Origin: Bacteroidales bacterium UBA1219
GTDB lineage: Bacteria; Bacteroidota; Bacteroidia; Bacteroidales; P3
Length of the DNA stretch: 33,419 bases
Assembly: GCA_002309295.1 (NCBI GenBank)
Contig: DBXF01000030.1
Coordinates: 1 to 33,419 of the forward strand
Direction of reading: 5' to 3'
The position numbers were made by a program, and so were the translations under genes. The first letter of the stretch is position 1. Every line of letters starts with the position of its first letter. The notes below the pieces were generated by a model. The model did no database searches and was not told where the DNA came from. It was given only the letters and a program-made list of their open reading frames with translations. Shown one piece after another: positions 23,010 through 32,300 of the stretch.

Positions 23010-26000
23010 TTACAATTCCTTTTTCGCATTGTCCACCATAAAATGCAGACGGTTGAAGACGTTGGCGTCGGAGGTGCTGCTGTCGAAATCGAGGAACAGC
23101 AGGTTCATCTTGGGATAGAGGCTCTTCACACGTTTCTCCACTCCCTTGGAAATCACGTGGTTGGCGATACATCCGAAGGGTTGCAGACTCACCACGTTGT
23201 TCACTCCGCTTTCGGCGAAACTAGCAAGCTCGGCGGGTATCAGCCAGCCCTCGCCGAAATTGGCCGACATGTTGATGATTTGCGAAGCCAGCTTGGCATC
23301 GTGGAAAATATCGGCAAACGGCCTGTAGTACGGGAACTCCGCCCCCACTTTGTCGAACTTGCGCACCACCATACGCAGCACCTTGTAGATGGCGTCGGTG
23401 ACAATCAGTGGCACGCTCTCCTCCTTGATATGGTGTTCGCGGTTTATGTGCTTGTTAACGAAGCTGTTGACAAAGAAATTGTACATCGACGGAGCGATAA
23501 CCTCCACGCCCTGCTCCGAAAGCCATTCCAGCACGTTCTTGTGACTGAACGAGTTGTATTTGACGTAAATCTCGCCCACCACGCCCATCACGGGAGCCTT
23601 CACGTCGGGCAGGATGATGGTCTTGAACTCGGCTATGGCCTCGCGGAAGAGCTTCAACAACGCCTTGCCGTCGCGTTTCTCCACAAAGGGCAGCGCTTTT
23701 TCTATATATTTGTATCTCAACGTCTTGGCCAGACCTTTCTCCTTCTCCCTCACCACGGAGGCAAAATAGAGTCGCGAGATGCAGTCGGCGTAGAGCAACG
23801 CATACACGGTGATTGAGATATTGCCTTTGAGTTTCAGCTGGAAGCCGGGTTGTTCGTTGAAAAGGTCGTTGCCGAAAGCCACAGAGATGACGGGCACGTT
23901 GTATCCGGCAGAAATCAGTGCGTCCTTGATAAGGGCGATGTAGTTGGTGGCGCGGCACTGTCCGCCCGTCTGTGTCATTGCCACGGCGATGTCGTCGAGG
24001 TTGTATTTTCCGCTTTTCAGCGCTTTGATGATGCTTCCAATGACGATGGTGGCGGGATAGCACACCTCGTTGTTGGAGTATTTGAGGCCCGTTTCGGCGG
24101 CTTCCATGTCGCCCATAGGCAGGTTGACGAGATTGTAGCCCATCAGTCCGAAGATGGCGGGCAGGAACTCGGAATAGCCTTCGGCGAAATAGGGCGCGAG
24201 CAACGTGCGGTGACGCTCCTGCTCGGTGAACAGAGGCAGTTTCACGGGGGGCTTGTGCTCCGACTGCTTGTGGCTGAAACGCAGGCTCTCCACAAGGGAG
24301 CGTATGCGCAAACGCAACGAGCCGATGTTGTTCACGTCGTCGATTTTGAGCAGGGTGAGACTCTTGCCGCTACGTTTCAAAACGTCGCTGATTTCGTCGA
24401 TAATGAAAGCGTCGGGACCGCAACCAAAGGATGTAAGTTGCACGAAATGAATATTTTCGGGCGTTTCGGCCACATATTTGGCGGCTTTGAACACTCGGTT
24501 GGGGTAAGCCCATTGCGAGATGGCGTTGACTTCGCCAAAAACGTCGTCGCCGCTGAGCAGGGTGATATTCTCGGTAATCACATCGATACCCATGTCGGTG
24601 ATGCTGTCGGAGATTTTGTGCTGTATCAGCGGGTCGATGTGGTAAGGCCTACCGGCGAGCATTATCACCATACGGTTCTCTTTCTTGGCCTGTTCCACTA
24701 TGTGACGGTTCTGCTCGGCAAGTGTAACCACGTAGCGGTGCTGTTCGGCCAGAGCTGCTTCGAAAGCCTCGGCAGCGGTTTTCTTACTGATTCCCAACGA
24801 GGTAAGATACTCCACGCACGACTTTTTCAGCAGTTTGTTGTTGTTGAACGAAGTGGTGGGGTTGTCCACAGGTATACCGTAGTTCTTGAGCGGGTCTATG
24901 GAGCTGATTATCACGTCGGAATAACCGGCCACCACAGGACAGTTGTAGCTGTTGCTCGAACGTTGGTCCTCCTTGCTCTCGAAAATGGCATAGGGATAGA
25001 GGATGCGGTCCACCTTGCGCTCGATGAGGTCCATGATATGGCCGTGCATCAGTTTGGCGGGGAAACAGATATTGTCGGACATTATTGAGTGTATGCCCTT
25101 TTCGTAAAGCTTATTGGTAGAAGGCCGCGAGAGAACGGGCTGTATATTGCAGTATGTCAAAAGTTTGTGCCAGAAAGGATAGTTCTCGTACATGCCCAGT
25201 CCGCGCGGGATGCCTATCTGCATGATAGGATTCTTAACCTTCGGACGGTCGAAAAGCATGCGGTAGCGCTCGTGGTGCTGGTTGATGCCCTTGCGGGTGC
25301 CTTCAGTCTTGTTGGAATAGATCTTTTCGCAGTTGTTGCCCGAATAGAACTTGTTGCCGTTGGCAAATTCGAAAGTCTTGACGGTGCACTTGTTCTCGCA
25401 GCCCGGACACACCTCGAAATGCGACGTGTATTCGCGCGATTCCACCAGCTGGTCGAGGTTGATGGCCTTGTTGCTGTCGGAGTAGTTCTGCAACGAATAG
25501 AGAGCCGCGCCGTAAGCGCCCATCAATTCGGGGATGTCGGAATAGGCCACACGCACACCCGTCTGCAGCTCCAAGGCACGCACTATGGAGAGGTTGCGGA
25601 AAGTGCCGCCCTGCACCACGATATTGTTGCCAAGCTCTTTTATATCTTTGAGTTTCAATACTTTGAAAAGACAGTTCTTCACTACCGAGTAGGAGAAGCC
25701 TGCCGCAATGTCGTCGACGCTGGCGCCTTCGCGCATAGCCTGTTTCACCTTGGAATTCATAAACACGGTGCAACGGGTGCCGAGGTCGCATGGATTTTTG
25801 GCAAAACACGACATCTGGGCGAACTCCGCCACCGGATAGTTAAGCATGTTGGCGAAATTCTCGATGAACGAGCCGCATCCCGACGAGCATGCCTCGTTGA
25901 TTTCCAGACGTTTGATAACGCCGTTTTCGATAAATACGGCTTTCATGTCCTGACCGCCGATGTCGAGGATAAAACTCACGTCGGGCATTATCTTGCGGGC

Positions 26001-27275
26001 GGCCATATAGTGCGCTATTGTCTCGATGATGCCGCTGTGGAGTCCGAAGGCGGTTTTTATCAGATTTTCGCCGTAACCCGTTGTGGCACTGCCTACTATA
26101 CGCACGTCCTTGCCGTGTTTGCGGGCTTCGTCGCGGAGACGCTTCAGTCCTTCCCAAAAGGCAGTGAAACTGTCGCCGTTGTTGCGGCTATAGTCCTGAA
26201 AAACAACGTTTTCGTTCTTATCGATAAGAACAATCTTGGTAGTGGTGGAACCGGAATCCACGCCGAGGAAACAGTCGAGGTTGTCGAGTTTCTCCCATTC
26301 GATTTTTGGCACATGATGGCTGCCTTTGTCGCGTTTCCATTTTTCGAACTCCTCATGCGAGCGGAACAGGCTCGGCAGACGGCGCGAGGTGGCGTTGAGC
26401 AGCATCCCGCCCTCGGATTTTATGGTGGCGAGGATGGCCGAAAGCGACTGCGGTTGCCGCTCGGAGGCGATGGAGATAAGGGCAGAGCCCCACGCAGGGA
26501 CAAACTGCGCCTTGTCGGAGAGCACACAGTCGTCGTCGGTGAGGTTGAGCTGGTTCATAAAGGCCTTCTTCAGCTGTGGCAGGAAGGCGAACGGTCCGCC
26601 GCAGAAAAAGACTTTAGGCATTATGTCGGTGCCGCGCGAGAGCGACGAAATCACCTGAATGGCCACGGCGTTGAACACCGAAGCGGCGATGTCGTTCTTG
26701 CTTACGTTGCGACTTACAAGATTCTGAATATCAGTGCGTGAGAACACTCCGCAGCGGGAGGCTATGGGGTAGATAGTTTCGGCGGTGCTGGCAAGGGTGT
26801 CGAGTTCCTTAGTGTCGACGTTGAGCAGGGCGGCCGTCTGGTCGATGAAAGCCCCCGTGCCGCCGGCGCAGCTGCCGTTCATGCGCATGTCGGGCGACTT
26901 GTGTTCCTCGAAGAAAATCATCTTGGAGTCCTCGCCTCCGATGTCGATAAAAGTCCTGATTTCGGGGAATTTGCTTTTCACAAGTTCCGCCGAGGCCACC
27001 ACCTCCTGCACGAAGTCCATCCCCGACGCTTCGGCGTAGCCCATGCCCACGGAGCCCGTGAGGGTGATACGCAGGTCGCAGTCGCCAAGCTGGTCGAAAA
27101 GACGCTGGTAAGCGTCGATGGCAGCCTCGCGAATGTCGGTATTATGACGTTTGTAATTGGAAAACAGGATATTACCCTGCTCATCGACAACCACAAGCTT
27201 CAAAGTCGTGGAGCCAATGTCGATGCCGGCGTAATACAACGGTCGGTCGGAGGTAACGGTCTTGGTATCAGTCAT
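23010..27275 (-). CDS. Acyl-CoA dehydratase activase / 2-hydroxyglutaryl-CoA dehydratase-like fusion
   Basis: This 1421-residue protein joins two BadF/BcrA-type ATPase domains with a DUF2229 and dehydratase-like C-terminal part. Domain 1 (about 14-275) has GIDIGSTTLK, NGSCAGGTGAF (C136) and RCGVFSRTD (C175); domain 2 (about 334-590) has GVDSGSTTTK, EACSSGCGSF (C463, C467) and RCTVFMNSK (C502). These cysteines are where single-domain activators bind their 4Fe-4S cluster. A further cluster-like set C623, C626, C630 and C649 (CPGCENKC) opens the DUF2229 region, and TGGQCR occurs late. Related activators inject an electron into 2-hydroxyacyl-CoA dehydratases by ATP hydrolysis. Long fused forms are widespread in anaerobes, with unclear substrates. 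The ATG at 27275 is used. It follows rpe by 62 bases. Confidence 0.88.
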   Translation of the reverse strand: MTDTKTVTSDRPLYYAGIDIGSTTLKLVVVDEQGNILFSNYKRHNTDIREAAIDAYQRLFDQLGDCDLRITLTGSVGMGYAEASGMDFVQEVVASAELVKSKFPEIRTFIDIGGEDSKMIFFEEHKSPDMRMNGSCAGGTGAFIDQTAALLNVDTKELDTLASTAETIYPIASRCGVFSRTDIQNLVSRNVSKNDIAASVFNAVAIQVISSLSRGTDIMPKVFFCGGPFAFLPQLKKAFMNQLNLTDDDCVLSDKAQFVPAWGSALISIASERQPQSLSAILATIKSEGGMLLNATSRRLPSLFRSHEEFEKWKRDKGSHHVPKIEWEKLDNLDCFLGVDSGSTTTKIVLIDKNENVVFQDYSRNNGDSFTAFWEGLKRLRDEARKHGKDVRIVGSATTGYGENLIKTAFGLHSGIIETIAHYMAARKIMPDVSFILDIGGQDMKAVFIENGVIKRLEINEACSSGCGSFIENFANMLNYPVAEFAQMSCFAKNPCDLGTRCTVFMNSKVKQAMREGASVDDIAAGFSYSVVKNCLFKVLKLKDIKELGNNIVVQGGTFRNLSIVRALELQTGVRVAYSDIPELMGAYGAALYSLQNYSDSNKAINLDQLVESREYTSHFEVCPGCENKCTVKTFEFANGNKFYSGNNCEKIYSNKTEGTRKGINQHHERYRMLFDRPKVKNPIMQIGIPRGLGMYENYPFWHKLLTYCNIQPVLSRPSTNKLYEKGIHSIMSDNICFPAKLMHGHIMDLIERKVDRILYPYAIFESKEDQRSSNSYNCPVVAGYSDVIISSIDPLKNYGIPVDNPTTSFNNNKLLKKSCVEYLTSLGISKKTAAEAFEAALAEQHRYVVTLAEQNRHIVEQAKKENRMVIMLAGRPYHIDPLIQHKISDSITDMGIDVITENITLLSGDDVFGEVNAISQWAYPNRVFKAAKYVAETPENIHFVQLTSFGCGPDAFIIDEISDVLKRSGKSLTLLKIDDVNNIGSLRLRIRSLVESLRFSHKQSEHKPPVKLPLFTEQERHRTLLAPYFAEGYSEFLPAIFGLMGYNLVNLPMGDMEAAETGLKYSNNEVCYPATIVIGSIIKALKSGKYNLDDIAVAMTQTGGQCRATNYIALIKDALISAGYNVPVISVAFGNDLFNEQPGFQLKLKGNISITVYALLYADCISRLYFASVVREKEKGLAKTLRYKYIEKALPFVEKRDGKALLKLFREAIAEFKTIILPDVKAPVMGVVGEIYVKYNSFSHKNVLEWLSEQGVEVIAPSMYNFFVNSFVNKHINREHHIKEESVPLIVTDAIYKVLRMVVRKFDKVGAEFPYYRPFADIFHDAKLASQIINMSANFGEGWLIPAELASFAESGVNNVVSLQPFGCIANHVISKGVEKRVKSLYPKMNLLFLDFDSSTSDANVFNRLHFMVDNAKKEL

Positions 27276-27337
27276 ATATAACAAAATCTAATAATTCAAT
27301 TATCAAAACATCGAAAAACACTAAAAAACTCCGTTAT

Positions 27338-27991
27338 CTACGCGTTTTTCAGGTCGGTGATGGCCTTGGCGGGGTTCTCGGCGGAGAAGACGCTGTTTCC
27401 GGCCACGAGCACATCGGCACCAGCCTCGTAGAGCTTGGCGGCGTTGGCGAAGTTCACCCCACCGTCGATTTCGATAAGGCAGGCGGGATTCTTGCGCTGG
27501 CACATGTCTTTGAGAGTCATCACCTTGGAGTAGGTGTTTTCGATAAATTTCTGTCCACCGAAGCCGGGATTTACGGACATCAGCAGCACAAGGTCGCAGT
27601 CCTGCACGGAGTCCTCGAGCAGACTGACGGGCGAGTGCGGATTGAGCACCACACCGGCTTTCATGCCCGCATCTCGGATGGCGTTGAGGGTGCGGTTGAC
27701 GTGGTTGCAGGCCTCGTAGTGGACGGTGAGGATGTCGGCGCCGGCATCGCGGAACGACTGCACGTAACGGGCGGGGTCCACAATCATCAGATGCACGTCG
27801 AGCGGCTTGCGGGCGTGCTTTTTGATATGTTTCACAACCGGCTGGCCGAAAGAGATGTTAGGCACGAAAACGCCGTCCATCACATCGACGTGGATCCAGT
27901 CGGCGTCGCTGTTGTTGAGCATTTCGATGTCGCGTGCCAGATTGCCGAAGTCGGCGGAGAGCAGCGACGGGGAGATTAGATGGTTGTTCAT
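27338..27991 (-). CDS. rpe: Ribulose-phosphate 3-epimerase
   Basis: Rpe interconverts ribulose 5-phosphate and xylulose 5-phosphate in the pentose phosphate pathway. The 217-residue TIM-barrel protein has normal length and opens ISPSLLSADFGNL. Metal ligands H34 and D36 (HVDVMDG), H67 (DVHLMI) and D176 (EIDGGV) are present, with phosphate-binding segments NPGFGGQ and VAGNSVF. It is 62 bases upstream of the activase gene on the same strand; shared transcription is possible but no functional tie is evident. Its upstream gap is filled by a cluster of hairpin repeats, and no promoter match is seen there. Confidence 0.95.
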   Translation of the reverse strand: MNNHLISPSLLSADFGNLARDIEMLNNSDADWIHVDVMDGVFVPNISFGQPVVKHIKKHARKPLDVHLMIVDPARYVQSFRDAGADILTVHYEACNHVNRTLNAIRDAGMKAGVVLNPHSPVSLLEDSVQDCDLVLLMSVNPGFGGQKFIENTYSKVMTLKDMCQRKNPACLIEIDGGVNFANAAKLYEAGADVLVAGNSVFSAENPAKAITDLKNA

Positions 27992-28008
27992 ATTTTTTAT
28001 ATTCTGTC

Positions 28009-28136
28009 GCCCCTTCAGGGCTTTGTTGTCGTTTTATCATTTCCGGGGATTGCATCCCCGTTTGTAGTCATTTTATTCTCCGCGCCCGTTGGTTGCTATT
28101 GAAACATCCACCGGATGTTTCTTCACCCCTTCGGGG
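28009..28136. repeat. Cluster of four short palindromes (REP-like)
   Basis: Four hairpins lie in the 177-base gap between yitT and rpe: GCCC/GGGC at 28009-28021, CGGGGAT-TGC-ATCCCCG at 28044-28060, GAAACATCC-ACC-GGATGTTTC at 28101-28121, and CCCC-TTC-GGGG at 28126-28136. The first and last share the unit CCCCTTC(A/G)GGG. Such clusters are, in my recollection, dispersed repeat elements in Bacteroidales genomes; their reading frames give meaningless short peptides. Confidence 0.75.
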
Positions 28137-28168
28137 CTAAATTGAATATTTTTATATTAGTATTATAT

Positions 28169-29053
28169 TTAAATTTTTATTTTGTCGAAGTTTTTACCAT
28201 AAACGCCCTGCACTTTGCTTACGGAGACGAAAGCCGAGGGGTCGATACGGTTTATTATCTGCATGACGATGGGTTTGTCGGTGCGGTGCGTCATCACGAT
28301 GAGCACTTTCTGGCTTTGGTGGCTGTAGCAGCCTTCGGCGTCGAGGAGCGTGGCACCGCGTCCCACCTCGGTGGTGATGGCCTGCCCTATCTCGTCGTTT
28401 TTCTGCGAAAAGACCATAATCTGGTACGACTGTTTGTTACCATCTATCACCATATCAAGCACGTAGGTCATCGTCACCATGGTTATGTAACCGAAAATGA
28501 CGTTCTCCAACTTGCCGGAAACGAAATACGAAAGTCCGATGATGACAATGTCGAGATACATGATGACCTTGCCAGGGGAGATATTGTAGAACTTGGTGAG
28601 TATCAGTGCGATAATGTCGGTACCGCCACTGTTGCCGCCCATGGCGAAGGCCAGACCTATGCCGCCACCGCATACGGCACCACCGATGATGGCACACATA
28701 AATCCACCGAACTCACTGACATCCAGCCAGTTCTCCACATGTAGCACCTGCTGCCAAAGGATGAACGCCAAGGACGACATCACTATGCCGAAAATGGTCT
28801 TGATGCCGAACTTGGGTCCCAAAACCTTAAAACCGATGGCCAGAAGCACGGCGTTGATAAACAGGTTGAGAATACCGATGGGTATCGGCACCCCAGCAGC
28901 ATAGTAGATAACCGACGAGATACCGCTCACGCCGCCGCCCACTATCTTTGCAGGCAACATAAAGGCCGCCCACGCAAAGGTGTAGGTAAGTATGCCGAGA
29001 GTTATCAGCACATACGTAATTATTTCGTTTTTGAGATTTACTTTGCCCTTCAT
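28169..29053 (-). CDS. YitT family membrane protein
   Basis: This 294-residue protein has five or six membrane helices in residues 10-195 and a soluble C-terminal DUF2179 domain (about 210-290), the standard YitT layout. Recognisable stretches are MLPAKIVGGGVSGISSVIYY and AMGGNSGGTDIIALIL, two parts of an internal repeat typical of the family, and RGATLLDAEGCYS in the soluble domain. The family has no firmly established activity; transport or a membrane sensory role is inferred by some. It is a single gene with its own strong promoter 77 bases upstream. Confidence 0.9.
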   Translation of the reverse strand: MKGKVNLKNEIITYVLITLGILTYTFAWAAFMLPAKIVGGGVSGISSVIYYAAGVPIPIGILNLFINAVLLAIGFKVLGPKFGIKTIFGIVMSSLAFILWQQVLHVENWLDVSEFGGFMCAIIGGAVCGGGIGLAFAMGGNSGGTDIIALILTKFYNISPGKVIMYLDIVIIGLSYFVSGKLENVIFGYITMVTMTYVLDMVIDGNKQSYQIMVFSQKNDEIGQAITTEVGRGATLLDAEGCYSHQSQKVLIVMTHRTDKPIVMQIINRIDPSAFVSVSKVQGVYGKNFDKIKI

Positions 29054-29129
29054 ATTTTGTGCTTATATTCTGTGTTTCAATTAAATACATTAATGCACGA
29101 AGCAAAAAAACTCCGCACTATCAAATCTG

Positions 29130-29161
29130 CAAATATAACAAAAATAAATGAGTTTTGCAAA
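29130..29161 (-). promoter_or_regulatory. Bacteroidetes promoter (TTTG-N20-TATATTTG) for yitT
   Basis: On the minus strand TTTG (29158-29161) is followed after exactly 20 bases by TATATTTG (29130-29137), a full match to the -33/-7 consensus. The start codon is at 29053, leaving an untranslated leader of about 70 bases. Confidence 0.8.
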
Positions 29162-29228
29162 TTGAAAGATTTTCGGATGTTCAGATTTTCAGAGTTTCCG
29201 ATTTTTAGATTGCCGTTTTTTGTCTCCT

Positions 29229-29323
29229 TGCCCTACGGGCAGAGATTGTTTTTTTTCTCCTGTTCGCCTTCGGCTCACGAGAACTGGGGATCTCTTTATT
29301 TCTCCTTTTCGCCTACGGCGAAA
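29229..29323. repeat. Cluster of three hairpin-bearing repeat units
   Basis: Within the 343-base gap 29054-29396, three units each begin TCTCCT (29223, 29257, 29301) and carry a small hairpin: TGCCC-TAC-GGGCA at 29229-29241, a GCC-TTC-GGC hairpin near 29266-29274, and TTTCGCC-TAC-GGCGAAA at 29307-29323. They share a stem-TAC/TTC-stem form. Besides this cluster, the yitT promoter and the terminator at 29349-29373, the gap holds no gene. Confidence 0.65.
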
Positions 29324-29348
29324 GAAATCTTTTAAATCTTGTAAATTA

Positions 29349-29373
29349 AAAAGGCGGCCATAAGCCGCCTTTT
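29349..29373 (-). terminator. Rho-independent terminator of the BspA-like gene
   Basis: A 10-bp stem AAAAGGCGGC / GCCGCCTTTT with a 5-base loop lies 24 bases beyond the stop codon at 29397. On the minus strand the stem ends in TTTTT followed by AATTT. It is the strongest terminator candidate in the window. Confidence 0.8.
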
Positions 29374-29396
29374 GTGTTTGCTTGTAATAACCTTTA

Positions 29397-32300
29397 TCAC
29401 ATCACCACCACTTTCTGTGCCGAGCGGTTGCCGACTTTAACGAAATATACCCCGCGGTTTTTCACCGCAATATCGGTTTTTTCATTTACTGAGGAATGAT
29501 AAATTACCCTGCCAAGCACATCGCTCACATACACACGCTCGTTGCCAATGCCCTCCAATAAAATATGGCCGTTGGTAGTGCGGATGATGATATTGTCGTT
29601 TCCTGCATCGGCAATGCCTTGGTTGGAAGTGAAGTATGCTATAAGCACTGTATCCTGCGTAACTGTAAGTGTGCGAGGATTTTGAGTGTTGCCATCGCTC
29701 CAGCGAGTGAATGTGTAGCCAGATTTGGGCAGTGCAAGGATTGTTGCCTGCGGACTTGCCTGCGAAGGCTGGGTTATCACTTGCACAGTGCCTTTGGCTG
29801 TATCCTCCGACACCACCACAAAGTTGTACCACTGCTGTGACGACTGAGTGAAGTATGCTATAAGCACAGTATCCTGTGTAACAGTAAGTGTACGCGGATT
29901 CTGCGTATTGCCATCGCTCCAGCGCGTAAAGGTGTAGCCCGATTTAGGCGTTGCCACAATAGTTGTTCTTGGATTTGCTTGTGTGGGCTGGTTTACGACG
30001 AGAACTGTGCCTTTCGCAGTGTCTTCTGACATTACAAAGAAGTTATACCACTGTTGTTGTGAAGATGTGAAGTATGCTATAAGCACAGTATCCTGCGTAA
30101 CAGTAAGTGTGCGAGGATTTTGCGTATTGCCATCGCTCCAGCGTGTAAATGAGTAGCCCGTGTTTGGCAAAGCAAGGATTGTAGCCTGCGGACTTGCCTG
30201 CGAGGGCTGGGTTAAAACCTGTACCCTGCCTTTGGCCGTGTCTTCCGACACTACTGCAAAGTTGTACCACTGGTTGCCTGATTGCGAGAAATAAGCTATG
30301 ATTGTTGTGTCACGCGTAACGGTAAGTGTACGAGGATTTTGAGTATTGCCATCGCTCCAGCGTGTAAAGGTGTAGCCCGTGTTGGGCAGGGCCACTATTG
30401 TTGCCTGCGGGTTGGCCGGAGTGGGTTGTGTTACAATCTGCACCCTACCTTTATTGGTATCTTCCGATATTACCACAAAGTTGTACCATTGCTGTGACGA
30501 AGATGTGAAATATGCTGTGAGTGCGGTATCCCGATTTACTGTAATAGTACGTTGTGCGTTTGTATCTCTATCGCTCCAGCGGGAGAATACATAATTTGTG
30601 TTCGCCGTGGCACGTATTGTCCACATGGCGCCATTGTTACAGTTCGGAGCTGTTACGGTAGTAACACTACCCATTGTTGTGTCTTGAACAACTGCAGTAA
30701 AGGAGAATGGAAGGGTTTCATAAAAATTTAAGAAATTACTGAGTTTGGCTATATACCACGATGAAGCTCCACAGGGTACATACACAGGAATATTAGTTGA
30801 CACGCCATAAAAAGCGTTGTTGCCTATAACAGTATTTGATCTGCGAAAAGTTATGGAAGTTATTGCCGTGTCACCATAAAAAGAATTTGGTTTTATTGCA
30901 TCAACGGCGTTTGGAATAACCAAGTCAGTAACCAACGAATTATTTATATAGAGGTTCTGGGAATAATATACTGGGTTAGCAATCCCATTATTGTCAAAGT
31001 CAATTCCACACCATTGTGCTATTGTGCCAGTGTAGTTAGTTCGCTGTAAACTATTGCATCCATAGAAAGCTTCCCATCCTATGCTTGTAACGGAGTTGGG
31101 TATAGTTATAGAGGAAAGCCCCGTGCAATCAAAGAAAGCACAAGACCCAATACTTTTAACCGAGTCTCCGATAACAACATTTGTTATTGCCGTATCTCCA
31201 TAAAACGTATATGGTTTTATTGTATCAACAGTGTTTGGAATAACCAAGTTGGTTACCAACAAATTATTTATATACAGGTTGTGAGAGTATCTAACGGGAT
31301 TAGCATAATCATGAAGATAATAATAAAAGAAATTGATTCTACACCACTGAGCTATTGTTCCTGTGTAGTTAGTTCGCTGTAAGCTATTGCATCCATAGAA
31401 AGCATCTTTTCCTATGCTTGTAACGGAGTTGCCAATAGTTACAGAACCAAGACTTGTACAGCCATAGAAAGACCCTTGCCTAATGCTTGTAACGGAGTTG
31501 CCAATAGTTACAGAACCAAGACCTGTACAGCCACAAAAAGCATATTCCCCTATGCTTGTAACAGAATTGGGTATAGTTACAGACGAGAGTGCTCCGCAGC
31601 CATAAAAAGCAGAATCTCCGATGCTTGTAACGGAGTTTCCAATAGTTATAGATGCAAGGCTATCGCAACGTATGAAAGCACAATCACCTATCATTGTAAC
31701 AGAATTTGGTATGTTTATATTTCTCAAAGCGCTACAAAAGCAAAAAGCGTTATCGGGGATGTTCCTAACATTATTACCAATATTTAAGGTCCTAAAGTTA
31801 GGACACATCTTAAACACTGGATATAGTGTGGTATATTGCATAACACCTTCGTAAGTTAACTCTCTTTTGCTCATAAATGTACAACTATCAGCGTTGAAAT
31901 ACACTGTTGTTAAGCCTATGCAATACCAAAAAGCATTATTCCCAATGCTATCCACATTATTGGGAATAGTTACCGTTGAAAGTCTTTTACATCTACAGAA
32001 GGCTTCCTTGCTTATTTTTGTTACAGTATTAGGAATGGTCACATTCCCACCATTACCGATATAAAACAATATATTTGTCCGAGTAGTATCCAAATAAACA
32101 TAATCTCCGTTAATGTACACTGATCGTCTCATTATAGAATCTGCCCCCCAATTACTTCCTGATGCATTTCCATTGTAAACAATTGTTCTTGTGCCAGAGA
32201 ACGCTCCATCTTTTATGCTCGAAACGGTATAGGGTATGATAGCGCAGTTAATCCAATAGCAGCCTTCAAAAGCATAATAATCAATGTGTCTTACAGAATT

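Noticed and set aside
23850..26741. Two long plus-strand frames (412 and 550 codons)
   Set aside because: Both are antisense to the activase gene, and the products have no motifs.
27807..28140. Short plus-strand peptides across the yitT-rpe gap
   Set aside because: They are read through the hairpin cluster at 28009-28136 and part of antisense rpe; they are better explained as repeat DNA.
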